64,000 bases of DNA from CAWELS01 sp964468205 (GTDB lineage Bacteria; Acidobacteriota; Terriglobia; Bryobacterales; Bryobacteraceae): assembly GCA_964468205.1 (NCBI GenBank), contig CAYXVG010000019.1, positions 49,643 to 113,642 of the forward strand. The letters run 5' to 3'. Positions 34,844 through 42,193 of the stretch are shown here, in pieces (position 1 is the first letter of the stretch; each line of letters starts with the position of its first letter). The notes under the pieces are model-generated. The model was not told the DNA's origin, did no database searches, and saw only the letters and a program-made list of their open reading frames with translations. A program made the position numbers and the translations under genes.

Positions 34844-35436
34844 CGGTTACCGAACGGGACAAGAAGATACTTCTGATCGGCGGGGTCGCGGTGGCGTTGA
34901 TGTTGGTGTTCTCCTTTTGGCCGGAAGAGGCCGCGGCGCCGGAAGTAGTGGGCGCCGGCGGAGTCGAGGAGGCCGAGCAGCGCCTCGAGCGGGTGCGCCA
35001 GATGGCGGCGCAGGTCCCATCCCGGGAAGCGATGCGGGACCGTTTGAAGGCGGAAGTCGAAGAGTGGGAATCCGGCCTCATCCGGTCCGAGACCGGGCAG
35101 CAGGCACAGGCTCAGGTACTTCAGATACTCCGGGAAATCGGATCGGTGCAGACGCCACCTTTGGAGTTCCGCTCCGTCGAGATCGGCCAGATCAGGCCGT
35201 TCGAGGGCAGCGATGACTACGGCGAGGCGTTGGTTTCGATTACCTTTGACTGCGCCGTCGAGCAACTCGTGAATTTCCTGGCCGATCTTACCGCCCGGCC
35301 CGAGGCGGTGGTGTCCCATGAAATCCGCATAACGCCGGGGTCGCGGGATGACAAACTTCTGCGTGTGCGCATGAGCGCTGGGGGGATGGTTCCGCGCTCG
35401 CTGGTGCCGCAACAGCAGGGATTGAGGCGATTTTGA
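34840..35436 (+). CDS. gspM: GspM-like (PilO-like) protein
   Basis: A 198-aa inner-membrane protein: short cytoplasmic tail, one membrane helix (residues about 11-27), an acidic coiled coil (EAEQRLERVRQMAAQVPS) and a ferredoxin-like periplasmic domain. These are the layout and size of GspM/PilO, the partner of GspL/PilN. It is coupled to both neighbours (ATGA with gspL, TTGA with the next gene). Assignment is by topology and position, as GspM sequences diverge strongly. Confidence 0.75.
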   Translation: MTVTERDKKILLIGGVAVALMLVFSFWPEEAAAPEVVGAGGVEEAEQRLERVRQMAAQVPSREAMRDRLKAEVEEWESGLIRSETGQQAQAQVLQILREIGSVQTPPLEFRSVEIGQIRPFEGSDDYGEALVSITFDCAVEQLVNFLADLTARPEAVVSHEIRITPGSRDDKLLRVRMSAGGMVPRSLVPQQQGLRRF

Positions 35437-36152
35437 ACCGCAAGTTGATAGCGTTGAACCTCGCCCTGGTTGTCCTGATCGGGGCCGCTGCATGGCGCCT
35501 TTGGGACGTTATGCAGGAGGCGGATGCGCGCCTGAGCGCGATTGTGGACCAGCCGCTCGAAAAGGTGGAGCCGCCGCCGGCGGATCCACAGGCGCCGCCG
35601 GAGCCGGTGCGCGCCGGCGATTACTACGACATCGCCCGCCAGTTGCTCTTCTTCCCGGACCGCAATCCCGATATTGTGATCGAGGCCGCGCCGCCGAAGC
35701 CAGTTCCCCCGATGCCGGTGGCGCACGGGGTGCTCGATCTCGGTAGCGGGCCCACCATCATCCTCTCCGCGGACGACAGCGCCCTGCAGCGGGCCTACCG
35801 GGTTGGCGATGAGTACGAGCAATTCCGCATTGCGCGCATCACCGATACCACGGTTGTCTTCGAATGGGAGGGTGAACTGCTGAGCCGCTCGTTGGAAGAG
35901 CTGAAACCCGCGACGGTGGCTCCTCCCATCAGAACCAGGACCACCGCGGCGGCGAAGCCGAAACCGGCCAAGGCGAAGGCGGCTGTTCTGGGTGAGAAAG
36001 TTGAAGGGCCGAGCAAGATTGATATGGGTGGTGGATTCCGCGCCTGCCAGCAGGGGGATACGTCACCGCCCGGTACCGTGGCCGGCGGTTTCAGGAAAGT
36101 GGTGTCGCAGACGCCTTTCGGGAGTGTCTGCCGCTGGGAGCCGGTGAAATGA
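35433..36152 (+). CDS. GspC/PilP-like inner-membrane protein with a TPFG tail
   Basis: A 239-aa protein beginning at TTG inside the gspM stop. One membrane helix (about 5-22) is followed by a proline-rich spacer and a small domain resembling the homology region of GspC/PilP: YYDIARQLLFFPDRNP, then IILSADDSALQRAYRVGDEY and RIARITDTTVVFEWEGE. By family this region contacts the secretin. The tail is unusual: a cysteine-containing segment ending VSQTPFGSVCRWEPVK, which repeats a motif present three times in the following gene. A C-like role is inferred from topology and gene order. Confidence 0.65.
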   Translation: MNRKLIALNLALVVLIGAAAWRLWDVMQEADARLSAIVDQPLEKVEPPPADPQAPPEPVRAGDYYDIARQLLFFPDRNPDIVIEAAPPKPVPPMPVAHGVLDLGSGPTIILSADDSALQRAYRVGDEYEQFRIARITDTTVVFEWEGELLSRSLEELKPATVAPPIRTRTTAAAKPKPAKAKAAVLGEKVEGPSKIDMGGGFRACQQGDTSPPGTVAGGFRKVVSQTPFGSVCRWEPVK

Positions 36153-36234
36153 CGTGTCTAACCGCGTTATCGGGAGAGTGCCGTCAGACATGGGTATCCA
36201 CAAACCGTTTGCCGGCGGATTCCAGGGTGAGGTT

Positions 36235-36975
36235 ATGAGACTGCGTTTTCCGATATTGGTGCTCGCCTCCGTGATGATGCTCACCGCCGGACAGCAAGAG
36301 GGTGGCGGCGATACAGGCTCCAGACCCGGGCGTCTTACTTTGCCGCCCGATGCCGAGCGCGTGGATTCTCTTACCCACCGGCATACCGACGAGGATGGCA
36401 AGACCTGGATCTACCGGCAGACGCCCTTCGGTCTGGTCCGCTATCCCGACAGCCCTGCATCCAGGGGAAGCGGCGCCTCTCCGGCTCCAGCGGTTGCGAC
36501 TCCCGGCGGCGGCGCCCCCGCGGAATCCGCTGGCTCGGAGCCGCCCCCAGGCAAGGTCCCGGCGGGCGCTGTGAGAATCGATTCCCTCACGCACCGGTAT
36601 GTCGATGAGAGCGGGAAGGCCTGGATTTACCGGCAGACGCCCTTTGGCGTGGTGCGCTACGAGGACGACTCCCGGAAATCCGGCTCCGGCGGCAGCTCGG
36701 ACGAAGTGAAGAGTGGACCCGGGCCTGCCGGCAGTGCAGCCGCCGCGAAAGTTACGGCGGAGGACTCCGGGGCCGCGGTTCCGGAGGGCGGCGTGCAACC
36801 GGATCCCGGGCTGAAGGCGTTCGATCAAGGTGATTCAGTCCGGTTTGAGAAACAAGGCCCGTTCGGCAAGTACACCTGGGTCCGCAAGAAAAATGAGCTC
36901 ACTGCACAGGAGAGCCTGGCATGGGAGGCTGCCCGGAAACAGCAGTCTCCGGCCGGGCCTAAAAAAGAGGAGTAA
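36235..36975 (+). CDS. Exported protein with repeated TPFG modules
   Basis: A 246-aa protein; start at ATG 36235, which has GGTGAGG just upstream and opens a signal peptide (MRLRFPILVLASVMMLTAG). Two near-identical 30-residue modules are spaced by low-complexity Pro/Gly/Ser linkers. The first is near residue 45 (RVDSLTHRHTDEDGKTWIYR, then QTPFGLVRY) and the second near 118 (RIDSLTHRYVDESGKAWIYR, then QTPFGVVRY). A third, degenerate unit near 205 reads VRFEKQGPFGKYTWVRKK. The same motif ends the preceding GspC-like protein. No known family comes to mind. Position between C-like and secretin genes suggests a periplasmic T2SS component. Confidence 0.7.
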   Translation: MRLRFPILVLASVMMLTAGQQEGGGDTGSRPGRLTLPPDAERVDSLTHRHTDEDGKTWIYRQTPFGLVRYPDSPASRGSGASPAPAVATPGGGAPAESAGSEPPPGKVPAGAVRIDSLTHRYVDESGKAWIYRQTPFGVVRYEDDSRKSGSGGSSDEVKSGPGPAGSAAAAKVTAEDSGAAVPEGGVQPDPGLKAFDQGDSVRFEKQGPFGKYTWVRKKNELTAQESLAWEAARKQQSPAGPKKEE

Positions 36976-36981
36976 CGCTGG

Positions 36982-39501
36982 ATGATCCGCAAAATAACCG
37001 CATTGGCATTTATGGCCGCTCTCGTCATGGGACAACTGGCGGCTCAAGTCCCGGTTCCACCCGGATTCGGTTCTCCTCCGCCGCGCCCGCCCCAGCGGGA
37101 GCAACAGCAGCCGGAGCGTTCCCCCGCTAAGCCGAAACCGGCTCCCGAACCAGCCAAACAGGCTCCCAGTGATTCCCAGGGACAAGGCCGCGAGGCTGAG
37201 ACCTCGCCGGCGGGTGAAGCCGCTCCACAGGATGCCCAGGGCGCCGCCGCCGATCAGGAACCGCAAGCGGGTCCGATTCCCGAAGGCGCGCCCGCGGAGG
37301 GCGAAGCGCCGGAAACCGGAGCTTCCCAAGCCGAAACCGCCGAGGCGCAACCCGCGCCCGCACCGGTTCCGCCGCGCCAGCCAACCGGAGCGCTCAATCT
37401 CCAAAACGCATCCCTCACGCAGGTGATCGACGCTCTCTGCCGGCAGCTCGAGATCAATTACATTCTGGATCCGGGGGTCGAGGGAGGGGTCATTCTCAAC
37501 ACCTACGGCGACACCAGCCAGATTGACCCGCGGCAACTGCTCGATCTTATCCTCCGCATCAATGGCGCCGCAATGGTGGAGGCTGGAGATTTCTTCCGAA
37601 TCGTCCCCATGGGGCAGGCTCCGCGCATGCCGCTTCCCCCGCAGGTGAATCCGACTGACTTTCCCGCGGACGAGCAGCTTATGCTCAGCCTGTTCTTCTT
37701 GAAATACGTCACCGTGGAAGAGATCGCGAAGGTGATTGAGCCGTTCATCGGGGAAGGTGCGACGACCTGGGCCTATCCGCCGGCGAATCTGTTGCTGCTT
37801 ATGGACAACCGGCGCAATATGCGCCGGACCATGGGGTTGATTGATCTGTTTGACGACGACGCTCTCGCCAGCCAGCGCGTCAGGCTGTTCGAGACCGAGC
37901 ACCGGCGGCCAAGCGAGTTGTCGGTCGAGTTGGAGACTGTGCTCAAGTCCATCTCGCTAAACCCCGAAGCCTCACCGATCCGATTCCTGCCGATTGACCG
38001 TCTTAACATTATTGTCACGGTCGCTGCCAACCCCGGCGCTTTCGAAAAGCTGGAGGAATGGCTGGACAAGCTGGATCAGCCGACCAAGGTGACGGCGGGC
38101 ACGATCGATAACTACGTCTATCGGGTTAAGTATCGCCGGGCCGAGGCGCTCGCGATGGCCATCATGGCGCTTTATGGCGGAGGCGGCTACGGCGGTGGGT
38201 TCGGTTCGCAGTTCGGCCTCTTTACCGGATCCGCGGCCGGCTTTGGTAACCGCTATAGCGGTTTCGGCGGCGGCGGTTTCGGTGGCGGCGGTTTTGGCGG
38301 AGGAGCCTTTGGCGGTGGCGCTTTTGGTGGCGGAGGCGCTTTTGGCGGGGGCGCTTTTGGTGGAGGCGGCTACGGAGGTTATGGGGGCGGTGGTTTTGGC
38401 GGCTTTGGCGGAGGTGGCCGGTTGATGGGAGGCATGGGCAGCCCCAATATCTACGTACCCGACAATGTCGCGAGCCACAACCGGGGAGAGAGCGGCGCAG
38501 AGGTGCCCGCCTCGTTTTCCGGAGACGCGACCGGTACCTACATGGGCGCGGGAGGAAGCGGCGCAATGGGCGGGATGGGCCGCATTCCGGTGGTGATTCC
38601 GAATCCGCTCGACAACACGCTACTGATTCAAGGAACGCCCGAAGAATACCGCCAAATTCGAAAGCTTCTGGATGAATTGGATACTCCACCGCGGCAGGTG
38701 CTGATCGATGCCAAGATCTTCGAGGTCAGTTTGACCGGAGCGTTTTCCGCCGGCGTGTCCACGTTCTTACAAGCGCGCGGCGGCGGCAGCGACAACGGGC
38801 CGCAACTCGGAACGTTTAAGCCGCTGGCGACAATCACATCAGGGGGGCTGGGCTTCTCCGTGGGAGCCCTCGTCGACCAAAGCCGCGAACTCCTCTCGTT
38901 TCTCGAGTTGACGGAAAATACCACCAAGGCAAAGGTAATCGCCGCGCCGACTCTCATCGCCACCGACAGTATCCCAGCGAATATTAACGTCGGCAGCGAA
39001 GTGCCGGTGCTGACCGCTCAAGCGGTCTCTCCAATCCAGAGCGGTGGCAGTTCGCTCTTCACGAATGCCATCGCCAACCGGAACAGCGGCGTTACCCTGA
39101 GTGTGCTGGCGCGGGTCAACCCGAGCGGAATCGTCACCATGATCATTGACCAGGAGGTGAGCGCTCCCCAGCCTCCGCCTGTGGGAGGAATCCAGTCTCC
39201 GTCGTTCTCCAAACGGGAAGTGCAAACACAGGTTACCGTGAACGACGGCGATACGATTGCGATCGGCGGGATTATCAACGAGTCCGAGACCGAGTCGAGC
39301 GCCGGAATCCCGGGCTTGCACCGGATTCCGATCCTCGGCTATGCCTTCGGCGCGAAGTCAAAGAGCACCGAGCGCACCGAATTGGTGATCTTCATGACCC
39401 CTCGTGTGATTTACGACACCAACCAGATCACCGAAGCGAGCGACGAACTGAAGGGCCGCTTCAAGAAGCTCGTGAAATCCCTGCGAGAGGCGGACGAATA
39501 A
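36982..39501 (+). CDS. gspD: Type II secretion system secretin with a glycine-rich insert
   Basis: An 839-aa outer-membrane secretin. Signal peptide, then a Pro/Glu/Gln-rich spacer (residues about 25-130). N-domains follow: NLQNASLTQVIDALCRQLEI, and N1/N2-like LMLSLFFLKYVTVEEIAKVI. Next is a very glycine-rich stretch (about 397-483), a further N-domain (RIPVVIPNPLDNTLLIQGTP), and the secretin core (about 560-825). The core has VGSEVPVLTAQAVSP, QTQVTVNDGDTIAIGGII and IPILGYAFGAKSKSTERTEL, the typical end of the family. It forms the exit channel. Last gene of the operon. The Gly-rich insert is far longer than in classical GspD. Confidence 0.9.
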   Translation: MIRKITALAFMAALVMGQLAAQVPVPPGFGSPPPRPPQREQQQPERSPAKPKPAPEPAKQAPSDSQGQGREAETSPAGEAAPQDAQGAAADQEPQAGPIPEGAPAEGEAPETGASQAETAEAQPAPAPVPPRQPTGALNLQNASLTQVIDALCRQLEINYILDPGVEGGVILNTYGDTSQIDPRQLLDLILRINGAAMVEAGDFFRIVPMGQAPRMPLPPQVNPTDFPADEQLMLSLFFLKYVTVEEIAKVIEPFIGEGATTWAYPPANLLLLMDNRRNMRRTMGLIDLFDDDALASQRVRLFETEHRRPSELSVELETVLKSISLNPEASPIRFLPIDRLNIIVTVAANPGAFEKLEEWLDKLDQPTKVTAGTIDNYVYRVKYRRAEALAMAIMALYGGGGYGGGFGSQFGLFTGSAAGFGNRYSGFGGGGFGGGGFGGGAFGGGAFGGGGAFGGGAFGGGGYGGYGGGGFGGFGGGGRLMGGMGSPNIYVPDNVASHNRGESGAEVPASFSGDATGTYMGAGGSGAMGGMGRIPVVIPNPLDNTLLIQGTPEEYRQIRKLLDELDTPPRQVLIDAKIFEVSLTGAFSAGVSTFLQARGGGSDNGPQLGTFKPLATITSGGLGFSVGALVDQSRELLSFLELTENTTKAKVIAAPTLIATDSIPANINVGSEVPVLTAQAVSPIQSGGSSLFTNAIANRNSGVTLSVLARVNPSGIVTMIIDQEVSAPQPPPVGGIQSPSFSKREVQTQVTVNDGDTIAIGGIINESETESSAGIPGLHRIPILGYAFGAKSKSTERTELVIFMTPRVIYDTNQITEASDELKGRFKKLVKSLREADE
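38266..38419 (+). repeat. Short tandem repeats encoding the Gly-rich insert of GspD
   Basis: Repeating units of roughly 15-18 bp built from GGC/GGT glycine codons and a TTT/TTC or GCT codon, giving GGGFGGG and GGGAFGGG runs. Codons vary between units, so it is not a fresh expansion. Such DNA can change length by slippage. Confidence 0.8.
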
Positions 39502-39545
39502 GTCCGGGCGGGCTGTTTCTCCCCCCCGCCCCGAGTCTCTCTTAC

Positions 39546-39572
39546 CCCGGCCCATCAACGCGATGGGCCGGG
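39546..39572 (+). terminator. Hairpin after gspD
   Basis: An 11-bp perfect stem CCCGGCCCATC / GATGGGCCGGG with a 5-nt loop. No T-run follows, so it may be an RNA-stabilising 3' hairpin or a factor-dependent terminator rather than a classical one. Confidence 0.4.
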
Positions 39573-39744
39573 CTGGACGCCCTCCCGTGGGCCGGCCGCG
39601 CTTCCCGCCCTAGGAGTGCCCGCCGTGGCCGCTCTCTACGATTCCCATCGTGAAAGCGATCCAGACTTGTTGTCAGCCGGTCTGGTCTGTTGCCATCCGG
39701 CCATGCAGCCGATAAGAAAAAAGAGAGCATCGGGCCTTCTGAAG

Positions 39745-39774
39745 TTGACTTGCTTGGGCCAAGCGTGGTTTAAT
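39745..39774 (+). promoter_or_regulatory. Sigma-70-type promoter for the gene at 40104
   Basis: TTGACT (39745-39750), 18 bp, TTTAAT (39769-39774): five of six matches in each box. It is the best promoter match in the window. Confidence 0.5.
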
Positions 39775-40103
39775 CACAGGCTGGTGGGTACATTGATGCC
39801 AAGACGCAGGGCTTCGGGCGGGTCGAGATTCCGCTTGACTTGGTGTTGCGTAAGTGATATCTATATTTTGACTGCGTCCAACGACAGTAGCGGCATTCAT
39901 TTATGAAGAGATGAATCCCGCGAGCACAGATGTGAAGACAATTAGAGAGAGGTCGAGTTCAATTTGAGCTAGGCTGATTGGAACAAGACTTGGTAGTTCA
40001 ACGCAAGGCAAGGCCAACCGGCAAGCGCTTGCGGAGCACTGAGGCTCAGGTTGAAAGAGAACTTCCATCAATTCACAATCTCAGATTCCACAAGGAGAAG
40101 GAA

Positions 40104-42014
40104 ATGGTAACTTTTCGCAAGAGCTTACTGCTGTTGGCCGTTATCGCAATTATGGCCACTGCAGGAAACGCACAGATCAATCCCAATGATCCGCTTACGT
40201 GCGTTGCGAACGCTGGCGTCCCTCCGATCGTTCGGTCCGAGGGCCTGGCGGAGCTGGTGGGCGACGTGGTTCTTATCTGCACCGGCGGGACCCCGACGCT
40301 TTTGGGGCAGCCCGTCCCGCGGATTAACTTCCGCGTCTTCCTCAACACCAACGTGACCAGCCGCTTGCTGGACGGCACCTGGAACGAGGCCTTCCTCATC
40401 ATCGATGAGCCGGTCCCTGACGACCTGGAGCTGTGCGGCGAACGTAGCGGTTGTGCTGTTAACGGTGTGGGCGAGGAGCCTGGTGTGGACTACTCCGTGC
40501 CTGGCATCCCGAACGTTTTTCAGGGTACCCATATCACCGGTAACACGGTGTCCGAGGGGAACACAATCGAGTGGCTTGGTGTGCCGATCGATCCTCCGGG
40601 AACCACGAGAAGCCGCATCATCCGCATCACCAACGTCCGCGCGAATGCCGCGCAGAAGGGCGTCGGCGGACTGCTGATCCCGAGCCAGTTGATCATGTTC
40701 ATCTCGGCGACCGGCACGTCCTCGCTCCCGATCAACAACCCGCAGCAGATTGTCGCGTTCGTTCAGGACGGCCTGACGTTCAGCGCCGACAGCGCTCAGT
40801 TCCTGCAGTGCGAGGATCCGGATCTCGCCGCCGGCAATCCGGTTGATATTGAATTCCAGGAGTTGTTCGCAACCGCCTTCAAGGTCCGTAATATTGCGGT
40901 GGATCAAGACAAGTCCGCTCCTAATCCAGGCGCATCCGATCTCCCGCAAGACCTGGTCGGCGCCGTGTTCAACACGGAAACCGGCTTCTACGCACCGGGT
41001 ATCAATAACAATACCCACAATGCGGATGATGCCGGACTGGCCAGTCAGGGAACGCGCCTCGTCGCTCAGTTCAAGGGTATTCCCGATGGCGTCAGGCTCT
41101 ATGTCCGGGCGGTCAGCTTGAACCAGATCAGCATTGGTACCGGTTCGTGCACTGGCGGCTTCGGCGATCTCAATTGTCACGAAGACATCGCGACCATCGT
41201 CACTGGAGCCGACTCCAGTGGTGCGGGCGGCACCCCCGCCTCCATCTCCGCGGCCTTGGCTCTCAATGACGGCGGATTTTCTGGCTTCTCAGAGGTCAGC
41301 CTTTCCGGCGGCGCCGGTACGGCGACATGGGAGGTGATCCGCGCGGACACGCTCGCCACGGGCAACATTCCCTTCGATGTTCAGGTGGACTTCACCCCGA
41401 ACAGCGCGGCGGGTATTCCTGCCCTCGGTACGGGTGCGGTCGCCGGTTCCTACGGCCCGCTTAGCACCGTCGCTACCGCAACTTCCGCTAACCTGCAGCC
41501 GCGGTTCGTTGACCGGTCTGAAGACGAAGACTTCATGACCATCAATAGCTGCGCCACCAACCTGCTGTGGCCGTACGTGACCAACCAGGCTGGGTTCGAC
41601 ACCGGTATGGTGATCTCGAACACCTCCTTGGATCCGTTCGGTACCGCTTCGCAGGAAGGTGCCTGCACGATTAACTACTATGGCAACTCCAGTGGCGCGA
41701 ACCCGCCGGCCCCCGACACCACACCGGAAATCGGTGCGGGCGGTTACGCCGTCTGGACGCTGTCCTCTGGTGGTGGCGTGAAGCCGTTCGGCATGCCTCT
41801 GGAAGGCGTCATCAACTCGGCGCCTGGCTTCGAGGGTTACGTGATCGCACAGTGCATGTTCCAATACGCGCACGGCTATGCGTTCATCAGTGACCTCGGC
41901 GCCCAGAAGCTGGCTCAAGGCTACATCGCTCTGGTTATGGACTCCCCGATTTGGCAATCCGGGTCCTCCGGTCTTACCCGCACCGGCACCAAGAGCGAGC
42001 CGCTCGACCAGTAA
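40104..42014 (+). CDS. Large secreted protein, likely abundant
   Basis: A 636-aa protein with a signal peptide (VTFRKSLLLLAVIAIMATAG) and no catalytic motif I recognise. Mature start: INPNDPLTCVANAGVPPIVR, then VVLICTGGTPTLLGQPVPRI and FRVFLNTNVTSRLLDGTWNE. This kind of opening I associate with multi-copy secreted proteins of Solibacter relatives. It has a few Cys pairs and long Gly/Thr/Asn-rich beta-type sequence, as in surface proteins. Start at ATG 40104 with AAGGAGAAGG upstream. It has its own promoter and a very strong terminator, suggesting high expression. Location directly after the T2SS makes it a candidate substrate or surface-layer-like protein. Cargo status is inference. Confidence 0.7.
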   Translation: MVTFRKSLLLLAVIAIMATAGNAQINPNDPLTCVANAGVPPIVRSEGLAELVGDVVLICTGGTPTLLGQPVPRINFRVFLNTNVTSRLLDGTWNEAFLIIDEPVPDDLELCGERSGCAVNGVGEEPGVDYSVPGIPNVFQGTHITGNTVSEGNTIEWLGVPIDPPGTTRSRIIRITNVRANAAQKGVGGLLIPSQLIMFISATGTSSLPINNPQQIVAFVQDGLTFSADSAQFLQCEDPDLAAGNPVDIEFQELFATAFKVRNIAVDQDKSAPNPGASDLPQDLVGAVFNTETGFYAPGINNNTHNADDAGLASQGTRLVAQFKGIPDGVRLYVRAVSLNQISIGTGSCTGGFGDLNCHEDIATIVTGADSSGAGGTPASISAALALNDGGFSGFSEVSLSGGAGTATWEVIRADTLATGNIPFDVQVDFTPNSAAGIPALGTGAVAGSYGPLSTVATATSANLQPRFVDRSEDEDFMTINSCATNLLWPYVTNQAGFDTGMVISNTSLDPFGTASQEGACTINYYGNSSGANPPAPDTTPEIGAGGYAVWTLSSGGGVKPFGMPLEGVINSAPGFEGYVIAQCMFQYAHGYAFISDLGAQKLAQGYIALVMDSPIWQSGSSGLTRTGTKSEPLDQ

Positions 42015-42037
42015 GTAGTAACAACCTCACTAAATCA

Positions 42038-42069
42038 GGGGGGAGCTTCGGCTCCCCCCTTTTCTTTTT
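42038..42069 (+). terminator. Intrinsic terminator with UUCG loop
   Basis: A 9-bp perfect stem GGGGGGAGC / GCTCCCCCC closed by the stable tetraloop TTCG, followed by TTTTCTTTTT. A textbook terminator 23 nt after the stop at 42014. Confidence 0.95.
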
Positions 42070-42101
42070 GCTCCAGATCGGATAGACTACTACCTTGAAC
42101 T

Positions 42102-42145
42102 CCACTATCGGGACAGGTTGATGTTTCGTCCCGGAGTGGTAGACT
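42102..42145 (+). promoter_or_regulatory. Inverted repeat overlapping a weak promoter before the gene at 42194
   Basis: CCACTATCGGGAC (42102-42114) pairs with GTCCCGGAGTGG (42128-42139), one mismatch region apart. Within and after it lie TTGATG (42118-42123) and TAGACT (42140-42145), 16 bp apart, a plausible weak promoter. The overlap suggests an operator, but this is speculative. Confidence 0.3.
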
Positions 42146-42193
42146 GGTTGTTGCAGTTCCCGCGTCTATTCCCAATCCCTCAACGAGGTAGCA

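Larger units (their letters stand above)
39502..40103. other. Intergenic region between gspD and the secreted-protein gene
   Basis: About 600 bp with no supported gene. It holds a strong hairpin soon after gspD (39546-39572), a promoter (39745-39774), a second possible -35 TTGACT at 39835-39840, and a 12-bp palindrome GCAAGCGCTTGC at 40021-40032. The predicted leader is long (about 320 nt). I saw no match to a known riboswitch. Confidence 0.6.

Noticed and set aside
40011..40060. Possible cyclic di-GMP (GEMM-type) riboswitch in the leader of the 40104 gene, because of GCAAGGCAAGGCC and a nearby GC-rich palindrome
   Set aside because: The conserved GEMM core and its paired helices are not recognisable; the palindrome alone is not enough.
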